From assembly GCA_905373605.1 (NCBI GenBank), contig CAJPTO010000201.1, forward strand, positions 1 through 5,810: a DNA stretch of 5,810 bases. The letters are read 5' to 3'. Of the stretch, positions 1-4,814 are shown in pieces. The notes under the pieces were generated by a model that saw only the letters and a program-made list of their open reading frames with translations, searched no databases and had not been told where the DNA came from. A program made the position numbers and the translations under genes. The DNA comes from an uncultured Prevotella sp. GTDB lineage: Bacteria; Bacteroidota; Bacteroidia; Bacteroidales; Bacteroidaceae. Position 1 is the first letter of the stretch. Each line of letters starts with the position of its first letter.

Positions 1-1446
1 GACGAAAACCGACAAGCGCAAATGCCACTATTCGCACTAGGGAACGACACGCTCGACACGCGATTTCGCTACAACGAATGGGCCTATCGCAAAAAAAGAC
101 CGTGGCTGGCAGCAGCCGAAGCCACGGGGATAAACGTGTTGGTGCATTCGTTCGACCGCTTTTTGCTGGGCGAAGACTTTGCCAAAGTGACTTTCAAAAG
201 CATCGGACACAACTTCAGATACGGCTTTGTGTGGGACAACGACAAGTTCTCTACCAACCTTTTTGCACACCCTTACCACGGCAACCTCTACTTCAACGCC
301 GCCCGAAGCAACGGATTGGGCTTCTGGGCATCGGCTCCTTACGCGTTGGGGGGCTCGCTGATGTGGGAGTTTATGGGCGAAATAGAACCGCCAGCCATCA
401 ACGACTTGATGGCCACTACTATGGGCGGAATTGCCATTGGCGAGGTGATGCACCGCGTGTCGGCACTCATCCTCAACGACAAGAGCCGAGGCATGCGCCG
501 CTTTTTGCGCGAGTTTGCCGCCACGGTGGTCAATCCCATGCAAGGACTGAAGCGCATAACTTCGGGCGATGCGTGGCGCGTGCGCAGCCAATATGCCCTG
601 TATCACGACTACCAACGCCAGCCTGTGGAGCTTACCCTTGCTGCCGGCACACGCTATTTGGCCGACGACGGTGGGCTGTTTCGCGGCGAACAAGCACCTT
701 ACATCGACCTCTTCCTGGAGTTTGGCGATGCATTCAACGACAACACGCGGCAGCCTTACGACTATTTTTTGGCCAACATCAACTTCAGCCTTAGCCCAAA
801 CCAACCCATCATCAACCGCTTGCACTTGCTGGGAAAGCTCTGGAGCGCACCCGTTTATCAAGGCAAAAACGCTGAAACGGTGTTCGGCATCTTCCAACAT
901 TTCAACTATTACGACTCGGAACCAGTGAAAGACGGCACATCGCTAACGCCTTACCGCATCAGCGAAGCCGCTGCCGTGGGGCCTGGCATGTTGTTTCGTG
1001 CAAACAACTTGGGCAACAGCTTGCGCATCGAACAACGGGTTTTCGTGGCGGGCATATTGCTGGGCGGCACAAAGAGCGACTATTACAACATCATCGACCG
1101 CGACTATAACATGGGTTCGGGATATAGTGTGAAGAGCAACACCTTGCTCACTGCTCAAAACGGCAACGAGTTTGCGGTGAACGTAGACTATTATCGCCTG
1201 TTCACCTGGAAGGGGTACGAGGGAAAGGACCTTGCCGCCATCGACCCATTGCACCTTAATTCGCAAGGCGACAAGGGCGATGCACAACTGCTGGTGGTTA
1301 ATCCGCGTGCGCTTTTCGCACTGAAAAGGGGGTTGGGCATACAGACTGGCGTTAGCTACTACATGCGCCGCACACGATATAGGCATTATGACAACGTGCG
1401 CGCACGCACATTCGAAGCACGGGCAGGACTGGTGTATCGGTTCTGA
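1..1446 (+). CDS. DUF3943 domain outer-membrane-like protein, 5' end cut by window
   Basis: The reading frame is open from the first base of the window to a TGA at 1444-1446, so the gene almost certainly begins upstream. The first ATG inside (position 22) opens with MPLFALGNDT, which is not a signal peptide. Counting from that Met, residues about 80-145 carry the DUF3943 signature: HPYHGNLYFNAARSNGLGFW, then APYALGGSLMWEFMGE, then PAINDLMATTMGGIAIGEVMHR. The remainder is rich in alternating aromatic and polar residues and ends in the strand-like RAGLVYRF with a terminal Phe, the usual end of an outer-membrane beta-barrel substrate for the BAM machinery. The family is common in Bacteroidota and has no assigned biochemical function that I know of. 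An envelope location is inferred. The missing N-terminus, presumably with the signal sequence, cannot be assessed. Antisense and shifted ORFs across this gene are shadows. Confidence 0.88.
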   Translation, partial: DENRQAQMPLFALGNDTLDTRFRYNEWAYRKKRPWLAAAEATGINVLVHSFDRFLLGEDFAKVTFKSIGHNFRYGFVWDNDKFSTNLFAHPYHGNLYFNAARSNGLGFWASAPYALGGSLMWEFMGEIEPPAINDLMATTMGGIAIGEVMHRVSALILNDKSRGMRRFLREFAATVVNPMQGLKRITSGDAWRVRSQYALYHDYQRQPVELTLAAGTRYLADDGGLFRGEQAPYIDLFLEFGDAFNDNTRQPYDYFLANINFSLSPNQPIINRLHLLGKLWSAPVYQGKNAETVFGIFQHFNYYDSEPVKDGTSLTPYRISEAAAVGPGMLFRANNLGNSLRIEQRVFVAGILLGGTKSDYYNIIDRDYNMGSGYSVKSNTLLTAQNGNEFAVNVDYYRLFTWKGYEGKDLAAIDPLHLNSQGDKGDAQLLVVNPRALFALKRGLGIQTGVSYYMRRTRYRHYDNVRARTFEARAGLVYRF

Positions 1447-1480
1447 AAGGTAATTTAAGCCACGAAAAAAAGGATGTAGA

Positions 1481-1580
1481 ACGCCAGTTCGGGATTAAGA
1501 ACCAGTCATTATGCCAACTACCGCCCTCATTGCGATAAAATAATGTGCAAAAGGAGCTGTTCCTTATCCCGAACTGGCGT
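1481..1580. repeat. 22-bp imperfect inverted repeat flanking a 56-bp centre (MITE-like remnant?)
   Basis: The arms at 1481-1502 and 1559-1580 are reverse complements at 20 of 22 positions. The outer 14 bases, ACGCCAGTTCGGGA, pair perfectly. A second short complementary pair, CATTAT (1507-1512) and ATAATG (1540-1545), continues the palindrome inward. No transposase lies inside and no clear target-site duplication flanks the arms, so a miniature non-autonomous element or the decayed ends of an insertion are only possibilities. It follows the DUF3943 stop by 34 bp, so a folded transcript could also act as a 3' structure, but no clear U-tract follows. Confidence 0.65.
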
Positions 1581-1659
1581 ATTTCTCGAATTGATGTACA
1601 TCTCAAAAGTGAAGATGATTTATATAAAAACACGCCATATAAAATCACTATTTTTGGTG

Positions 1660-1691
1660 ATTGCACGACTGAAAAAATCATTATAAATTTG
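1660..1691 (+). promoter_or_regulatory. Candidate Bacteroidota promoter (ATTG-N20-TAAATTTG)
   Basis: TAAATTTG at 1684-1691 fits the Bacteroidota -7 box TAnnTTTG exactly and is followed by CA as at the other promoters in this window. ATTG at 1660-1663, 20 bases upstream, is one mismatch from the -33 element TTTG. The nearest convincing gene on this strand starts at 1975, which would give a leader of roughly 275 bases. Confidence 0.45.
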
Positions 1692-1829
1692 CAAAAAAGA
1701 GATTGGCCGATAAGGATTAATGCGTTGACGATTAGACAAGCTAACAAGTTGACGAAGCAACCTTGCAGCAGACATGCTCAAGCGTTGACCTTAAAAGGCA
1801 TTAGCCATCTTTTCACCCTCTCTCTTCTT

Positions 1830-1869
1830 CTTTTGACAGAAGTACATGCACTTTTGACAGAAGAACATA
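1830..1869. repeat. Two-copy direct repeat, 21-bp period
   Basis: CTTTTGACAGAAGTACATG (1830-1848) is followed by CTTTTGACAGAAGAACATA (1851-1869), 17 of 19 bases identical. The second copy contributes a TTTG at 1853-1856 that lies exactly 19 bases before TAGGTTAA (1876-1883). That is a promoter-like arrangement with two mismatches in the -7 box, so it could be a second, weak start for the methyltransferase gene at 1975. Confidence 0.6.
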
Positions 1870-1913
1870 AGAACATAGGTTAAGTACAAAGTGCTTGTAT
1901 AAGGGCCGTTAGG

Positions 1914-1968
1914 CATCTTTTCACCCTTTCACCATCTTTTCACCCTTTCACCCTTTCAACGTTTCACC
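1914..1968. repeat. TTTCACC tandem repeat block abutting a start codon
   Basis: A perfect 19-bp tandem duplication of CATCTTTTCACCCTTTCAC occupies 1914-1932 and 1933-1951. It continues as CCTTTCAAC and GTTTCACC to 1968, six bases before the ATG at 1975. The smaller unit TTTCACC(C) recurs five times within the block, plus one TTTCAAC variant. A further partial copy lies at 1806-1819, and the reverse complement of the same motif (GGGTGAAACG) occurs near 5748-5757. Positioned here it forms the translation initiation region of the downstream gene, so unit number could affect its expression. Confidence 0.75.
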
Positions 1969-1974
1969 TTTAAC

Positions 1975-2541
1975 ATGATTGATTTTTCATTCTTCACAAC
2001 CCTAGAATTAGGCTGGCTCAACGCATGGATACCTGCGTTTGGCATGGTGCTGATACAATTTGTTTATATGGCCCTGTTCCCTGAAGGAGGAAAACGCGCA
2101 GTAGACACGTCGTGGTATACGCCCACAGACAGGTTTTGGGCAAGGCTAAGTTCGTGCCTTCAAATCGTGCTGCTTGTGCTTTCGGTGTTTGTCCCCTTCA
2201 AGTTTGGCACGTGGTGGTTTGTTGTTGGCGCGGTTGTTTTCGTTCTTTCGCTCGTGGCTTTTATCTGGGCGTTCCACAGTTACGGCATCGACCCGGCCGG
2301 CAAGACGATAAAGAGCGGCATCTACCGATGGTCGCGCAATCCCATGTACCTGTTCTTCTTTACGGCGATGTTCGGCACCAGCATCGCTTGTGCCTCACTT
2401 TGGCTGCTCGTTGTGGTTGTGCCCTTTGGCATTGCGATGCACTTTACCGTGCTTGGCGAAGAACGCTATTGCGAAGCCACTTACGGCAAGGAATATTTGG
2501 AGTATAAGAAAAGAACCCCCCGCTATCTGTTCTTTGGATAA
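1975..2541 (+). CDS. Integral-membrane ICMT/PEMT-family methyltransferase
   Basis: This 188-residue protein has the family architecture of isoprenylcysteine carboxyl methyltransferase and phospholipid N-methyltransferase-like proteins. Hydrophobic spans fall at about 14-36, 57-76, 80-101 and 126-158. The C-terminal SAM-binding signature is complete: SGIYRWSRNPMY (114-125), then the paired glutamates E162-E163 after a hydrophobic span, then YGKEYLEYKKRTPRYLFF (170-187). In this family the RNPMY and EE elements bind S-adenosylmethionine at the membrane face. The natural substrate is not predictable: bacterial members act on diverse lipids or small lipophilic compounds, and prenylated proteins are not expected. 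The start at 1975 is the first Met of the frame and gives the normal family length. It has no Shine-Dalgarno, as usual here, and the TTTCACC repeat block ends just before it. No operon partner is visible, since the small gene downstream is convergent. Confidence 0.85.
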   Translation: MIDFSFFTTLELGWLNAWIPAFGMVLIQFVYMALFPEGGKRAVDTSWYTPTDRFWARLSSCLQIVLLVLSVFVPFKFGTWWFVVGAVVFVLSLVAFIWAFHSYGIDPAGKTIKSGIYRWSRNPMYLFFFTAMFGTSIACASLWLLVVVVPFGIAMHFTVLGEERYCEATYGKEYLEYKKRTPRYLFFG

Positions 2542-2608
2542 GAGTCGAAGCGACGGGCAAGTGGGCTAAAGGCATTGTGGGGCGGCGGAAGCGAAAGTGG
2601 GTTCTGGC

Positions 2609-2794
2609 TTACTCGCCGAAGAGCAGCTGTTGCAGCGTGGGCATCTCTACACCTTCTTCAACTGCCGCGTTGTGCACCATGACAATGGCCAAGAGCCAAG
2701 AGATAAAAGTAAACAGTAGCCAGCCTACAATGGCTAAGGCTATGAGCTTAGGCCGCGAGAGCTGGCCCAGCTTGCGAAAAGAAAATAACGACAT
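2609..2794 (-). CDS. Small single-span membrane protein, function unknown
   Basis: This 61-residue frame runs from an ATG at 2794 to a TAA at 2609-2611. The translation looks like a real protein. A short basic N-terminus (FRKLGQLSRPK, residues 6-16) precedes one strongly hydrophobic span (LIALAIVGWLLFTFISWLLA, 17-36, continuing to about residue 40), then an acidic, soluble tail ending PTLQQLLFGE. The positive-inside rule suggests the N-terminus is cytoplasmic. The opposite-strand frame over the same bases (2577-2801) has no such organisation. The gene is convergent with the methyltransferase at 1975-2541, with a 67-bp gap that holds no strong terminator. Its upstream side is the 9-bp tandem array at 2822-2919, and I could not find a consensus promoter there. 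I do not recognise the family. Calling it a gene rests on composition only. Confidence 0.6.
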   Translation of the reverse strand: MSLFSFRKLGQLSRPKLIALAIVGWLLFTFISWLLAIVMVHNAAVEEGVEMPTLQQLLFGE

Positions 2795-2821
2795 AGGCTA
2801 AGGGGATTATCAATTGAAGTT

Positions 2822-2919
2822 GTTGGGCTAGTCGGGATTGTCAGGCTTGTCGGACGAGTCAGACAGGTCAGACAAGTCGGAATGGTCGGATTGCCGGACA
2901 AATCGGACAAGTCGGATAG
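2822..2919. repeat. Eleven-unit degenerate 9-bp tandem array (consensus GTCGGACAA)
   Basis: From 2822 the sequence can be cut into consecutive 9-base units such as GTCGGGATT, GTCAGGCTT, GTCAGACAA, GTCGGAATG and ATCGGACAA, with one 8-base unit at 2885-2892. The first half (GTCGG or GTCAG) is the conserved part. Because the unit is a multiple of three, it leaves a minus-strand frame open (2740-2931) that encodes a Thr/Ser/Pro/Leu-rich tripeptide repeat, which I take as a by-product. The array lies upstream of the 61-residue gene and downstream of the DUF2795 terminator. Confidence 0.8.
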
Positions 2920-2937
2920 AGAACCAATCACTGCATT

Positions 2938-2968
2938 AAAAACAAAAAGGGGGCAGATTGCCCCCTTT
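2938..2968 (-). terminator. Rho-independent terminator of the DUF2795 gene
   Basis: The arms AAAGGGGGCA (2946-2955) and TGCCCCCTTT (2959-2968) pair perfectly over 10 bp around a 3-base loop. Read on the minus strand the hairpin is followed immediately by TTGTTTTT, a good U-tract, and it begins 7 bases after the DUF2795 stop codon. It could also work weakly on the plus strand, where CTTTATTT follows. Confidence 0.9.
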
Positions 2969-2975
2969 CTTTATT

Positions 2976-3197
2976 TCAATATTCGTCTTCGTTGAAGAGA
3001 AAATCCTCTTTCGTGGGATAATCGGGCCAAATGTCTTCGATACTTTCGTAGACATCGCCTTCGTCTTCAATCTCTTGCAAGTTCTCCAACACCTCCAAAG
3101 GTGCCCCTGAACGCATAGCATAGTCTATGAGTTCTTCCTTGGTTGCTGGCCAAGGCGCATCTTCCAGTTTAGATGCCAATTCCAATGTCCAATACAT
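2976..3197 (-). CDS. DUF2795 domain-containing small acidic protein
   Basis: This 73-residue protein (ATG at 3197, TGA at 2976-2978) matches the short DUF2795 proteins I recall as highly conserved in Bacteroidota. The recognisable stretches are LEDAPWPATKEELIDYAMRS (11-30), GAPLEVLENLQ (31-41) and ESIEDIWPDYPTKEDFLFNE (51-70), ending DEY. It is very acidic, with 22 Asp/Glu against 4 Lys/Arg, probably all-helical in the first half, with no signal peptide or membrane span, so it should be cytoplasmic. Its function is unknown to me. It follows the adenosyltransferase gene by 61 bp but has its own promoter (3239-3269) and its own terminator, so it can be expressed as a monocistronic unit. The leader is short and A-rich (AAGAAAAACGATTAAGAT before the ATG), typical of S1-dependent initiation in this phylum. 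Confidence 0.9.
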   Translation of the reverse strand: MYWTLELASKLEDAPWPATKEELIDYAMRSGAPLEVLENLQEIEDEGDVYESIEDIWPDYPTKEDFLFNEDEY

Positions 3198-3238
3198 ATC
3201 TTAATCGTTTTTCTTGTTAATGTTCTCGGTTTAGGCTG

Positions 3239-3269
3239 CAAAAATAATACTTTTATTGTTATTTGCAAG
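3239..3269 (-). promoter_or_regulatory. Promoter of the DUF2795 gene (CTTG-N19-TATTTTTG)
   Basis: On the minus strand TATTTTTG (3246-3239) matches the Bacteroidota -7 box exactly. CTTG (3269-3266) sits 19 bases upstream, the usual spacing, one mismatch from TTTG. The -33 element lies inside the last codons of the upstream adenosyltransferase gene, whose stop codon (3261-3259) falls within the spacer. The predicted start gives a leader of about 35 bases to the ATG at 3197. Confidence 0.75.
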
Positions 3270-3810
3270 TGTTTTGCCAAGTTTTTTCCTCAAAATCGGC
3301 GTTATGGTTGATAAAACGCGCCAAAACGAAGAGATAATCGGAAAGGCGATTGAGATATTGGAGGGCTGACGAAGCCACTTGTACCTCGCGACTTAAGGCA
3401 ACAACACGCCGCTCGGCACGCCGGCAAATGGTGCGACAAACGTGTGCCCATGCTGCTGCACGCGTTCCGCCTGGCAGGATAAAGCAGGTTTGATGGGGCA
3501 ATTCTACCTGCATCTGGTCGATTGCGGCTTCAAGCAGCTCGGTGTTCAGGTGGTTAAGGCATGCTGTGGGCGCGTCTGGCTGCTGAGACATGTCGGTGGC
3601 GAGGTGGCAACCGATGTCGAAAAGGGCGTGTTGCACGCGTTGCATCAACTGGGCATGCTGTCCATCATGTAAGGTGAGCAAATAACCCAAGGCCGAATTA
3701 AGCTCGTCGATGGTGCCGTAAGCCTCGATACGCGCATGCGACTTGTCAATGCGCGTTCCGCCTACAAGGCTTGTTGTGCCTTGGTCGCCTGTCTTGGTGT
3801 ATACTTTCAT
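3259..3810 (-). CDS. PduO-type cob(I)yrinic acid a,c-diamide / cob(I)alamin adenosyltransferase
   Basis: This enzyme transfers the 5'-deoxyadenosyl group of ATP to cob(I)alamin or a corrinoid precursor, giving adenosylcobalamin (EC 2.5.1.17 class, cytoplasmic). The 183-residue length is normal for the PduO/MMAB family, and every hallmark is present. The N-terminal ATP loop is YTKTGDQGTTSLVGG (4-18), followed by R27-IEAYGTIDELNSALG (28-42). ILPGGTRAAAWAHVCRTICRRAER spans 111-134 and YLNRLSDYLFVLAR 152-165. From memory of the Lactobacillus reuteri PduO structure, D35, F110, R126 and R130 here correspond to its Asp35, Phe112, Arg128 and Arg132. That is the Asp-Arg subunit salt bridge plus the Phe that displaces the lower cobalt ligand, so the protein should be active. 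It lies 18 bp behind the methyltransferase-like gene on the same strand, probably in one operon. No cobalamin riboswitch or corrinoid transport genes are visible in the window. Confidence 0.95.
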   Translation of the reverse strand: MKVYTKTGDQGTTSLVGGTRIDKSHARIEAYGTIDELNSALGYLLTLHDGQHAQLMQRVQHALFDIGCHLATDMSQQPDAPTACLNHLNTELLEAAIDQMQVELPHQTCFILPGGTRAAAWAHVCRTICRRAERRVVALSREVQVASSALQYLNRLSDYLFVLARFINHNADFEEKTWQNTCK

Positions 3811-3828
3811 ATGGCTAGCTGAGTTGAA

Positions 3829-4416
3829 TTAGAAATTAATACGGTAGTGTTGCTTGGGTCGGGCGGTGTCGAAAAACACCAACCCACAATAATGCAGGTC
3901 GAACGTAACGCCTGTTCGTGGGTCGTGGCGCAACTTGTGCCACAATTGTCGGGCTTGAGGCGAGCAGTGTATGCACTCCACAACAAGTATCGACCGTTCA
4001 TTGCGTAAAGTCAGCAGTTGTTCGCAAAGATTGTCGGCTTGTTGGGGCTCGTAGAGATGCACCACAAGAGCGTGTTGTTCTGCCATCTCATGCAAATTGC
4101 CCGGTGAAACGCCAGTTACTTGCGTGGACTTGCATCCTGCCTGCACGTAAGATGCGAGCCATTGGGGAGTTTGTCCGCAGCAAATCCAATGACTGGCTTG
4201 GGCGTAATTGGCCAAACGGAAATAGAACTCGCCTAACTTGCGCTCGCGTTTGCCCAAGATGGGCTGCTTGTTGGCGAGGTCGGCATAGGCATAATAGGGG
4301 TAATGCTCGTTCACCACGTAGCGCACGAACGAGTAGGCCGACGGCGACTGTATGCCGAAGCCACGGCAACAGGTCAGTCGGGTGAGCCAAATCCAAAGTC
4401 GTTCGAGGTAATACAT
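3829..4416 (-). CDS. Bacteroidota 'GFGIQSP' SAM-methyltransferase-like protein, apparently degenerate
   Basis: From the ATG at 4416 this is a 195-residue protein. RGFGIQSP (18-25), NEHYPYYAY (36-44) and RKLGEFYFRLANY (59-71) resemble the N-terminal region of a Bacteroidota family annotated as class I SAM-dependent methyltransferases (the 'GHGVHSP' proteins). LVVECIHCSPQARQLWHKL (144-162), VTFDLHYCGLVFF (170-182) and KQHYRINF (188-195) match the C-terminal half of that family. The SAM-binding glycine loop, normally ELGTxxGxS-like, is replaced by HWICCGQTPQWLASYVQAG (76-94), and the later acidic position is Glu148, so catalysis is doubtful. The frame extends upstream to an ATG at 4464, but the promoter -7 box lies between the two, so the shorter form is preferred. 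It starts the likely two-gene unit with the adenosyltransferase. Its role is unknown. Confidence 0.72.
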   Translation of the reverse strand: MYYLERLWIWLTRLTCCRGFGIQSPSAYSFVRYVVNEHYPYYAYADLANKQPILGKRERKLGEFYFRLANYAQASHWICCGQTPQWLASYVQAGCKSTQVTGVSPGNLHEMAEQHALVVHLYEPQQADNLCEQLLTLRNERSILVVECIHCSPQARQLWHKLRHDPRTGVTFDLHYCGLVFFDTARPKQHYRINF

Positions 4417-4451
4417 GTTTCGTTGGGCATTAATATATATAATGTGTCGTG

Positions 4452-4480
4452 CAAAGTTAAGCATTTTATGTGGAATGAAA
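4452..4480 (-). promoter_or_regulatory. Promoter of the methyltransferase-like / adenosyltransferase unit
   Basis: On the minus strand TAACTTTG (4459-4452), followed by CA, fits the -7 box TAnnTTTG exactly. The best -33 candidate is TTTC (4480-4477) with a 17-base spacer, shorter than usual, so that half is weak. Transcription should begin near 4445. This lies downstream of the ATG at 4464 and about 29 bases before the ATG at 4416, and therefore decides the start codon of the gene. Confidence 0.65.
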
Positions 4481-4567
4481 CGCTGCGCGAAAACCTAAAA
4501 CTACTTAAAATGTATGCTTAGCGATAAAATTTCAGGCAATTATGAAACAACCAATCGTTCTTTTCGC

Positions 4568-4575
4568 TATTTTTG
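4568..4575 (+). promoter_or_regulatory. Candidate -7 box TATTTTTG, plus strand
   Basis: TATTTTTG followed by CAG is identical to the -7 box and following bases of the DUF2795 promoter. No TTTG-like -33 element is found at the right distance upstream. If used, it would produce a leader of about 280 bases for the SIMPL gene at 4860. The first ATG after it opens only a six-codon frame. Confidence 0.35.
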
Positions 4576-4648
4576 CAGAATGAGAGGATGGGGAATGTGA
4601 GAGGTCCAGGAGCTAGGCCAAATGCCATAGTGCAGAGTGGCTAACAAC

Positions 4649-4673
4649 CTTGTCAACTAATAACTTGTCAACT
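4649..4673. repeat. CTTGTCAACT direct repeat, 15-bp period
   Basis: CTTGTCAACT occurs at 4649-4658 and 4664-4673, followed by a related CGTTAACTGAT. Its reverse complement AGTTGACAAG is echoed by the GTTGAC words of the 1447-1974 region. The word GCTAACAA stands next to this motif in both places (1740-1747 and 4640-4647). Confidence 0.5.
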
Positions 4674-4742
4674 CGTTAACTGATAAACGAGGAGTTAAGG
4701 GGCTAAAGACCTTGGCCAAATGCATTGTAAACGATAACCATT

Positions 4743-4762
4743 TTCGCTTCTATTCGCTTCTA
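4743..4762. repeat. Perfect tandem duplication of TTCGCTTCTA
   Basis: Two adjacent identical 10-base units (4743-4752 and 4753-4762) lie in the leader of the SIMPL gene. They are followed by the partial TAACTCGC. Confidence 0.6.
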
Positions 4763-4782
4763 ACTCGCAAGGCTTGTCACGA

Positions 4783-4814
4783 CCCTCTCCCCTTTGAGAG
4801 GGGTTGGGGTGAGG
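4783..4814. repeat. REP-like GC-rich palindromic repeat
   Basis: CCCTCTC (4783-4789) pairs with GAGAGGG (4796-4802) around the loop CCCTTT, followed by GTTGGGGTGAGG. From memory, this combination of a CCCTCTCC palindrome with a GTTGGGGTGAGG tail is a word seen many times in bacterial intergenic DNA, including Bacteroidota. That is the behaviour of REP-type elements. It lies 45 bp before the SIMPL start codon and has no U-tract, so it is not a standard terminator. Confidence 0.6.

Larger units (their letters stand above)
1447..1974. other. 528-bp gene-free, repeat-rich intergenic region
   Basis: I find no convincing gene here. The stretch is noticeably more AT-rich than the flanking genes between about 1600 and 1720. 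It holds, in order, a 100-bp inverted-repeat unit (1481-1580), a small hairpin AATCAC/GTGATT (1643-1648 with 1657-1662), a candidate promoter (1660-1691), scattered GTTGAC words (for example near 1724, 1748 and 1784), a 21-bp-period direct repeat (1830-1869), three copies of CATCTTTTCACCCT (1806, 1914, 1933) and a TTTCACC block that runs almost to the next start codon. A 112-codon plus-strand frame (1545-1883) and a 131-codon minus-strand frame (1352-1747) cross these repeats and are judged spurious. Confidence 0.75.

Noticed and set aside
37..900. 287-codon antisense frame under the DUF3943 gene
   Set aside because: It is a long open shadow of a GC-rich coding sequence. The plus-strand frame carries clear family motifs while this one carries none.
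1352..1747. 131-codon minus-strand frame
   Set aside because: It overlaps the end of the DUF3943 gene and crosses the inverted repeat. Nothing protein-like is visible outside those shadows.
1545..1883. 112-codon plus-strand frame between the DUF3943 and methyltransferase genes
   Set aside because: It runs from an inverted-repeat arm through a promoter box and a direct repeat, has no recognisable domain and no coding-like composition.
2542..2608. Terminator between the convergent genes
   Set aside because: Only a 4-bp stem (GTCG/CGAC at 2544-2554) without a U-tract is visible.
2577..2801. 74-codon plus-strand frame opposite the small membrane protein
   Set aside because: It shows no domain or hydrophobic organisation, whereas the minus strand gives a sensible membrane protein.
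2822..2919. CRISPR array
   Set aside because: The units are 9 bases, degenerate and contiguous, with no spacers and no cas genes nearby.
2740..2931. Minus-strand frame encoding a Thr/Ser/Pro/Leu-rich repeat peptide
   Set aside because: It is explained by the 9-bp tandem array, whose period keeps any frame open. It overlaps the better-supported 61-residue gene in another frame.
3811..3828. Cobalamin riboswitch linked to the adenosyltransferase
   Set aside because: The gap to the upstream gene is only 18 bases, and the leader before 4416 is about 29 bases. There is no room for a B12-box structure in either.
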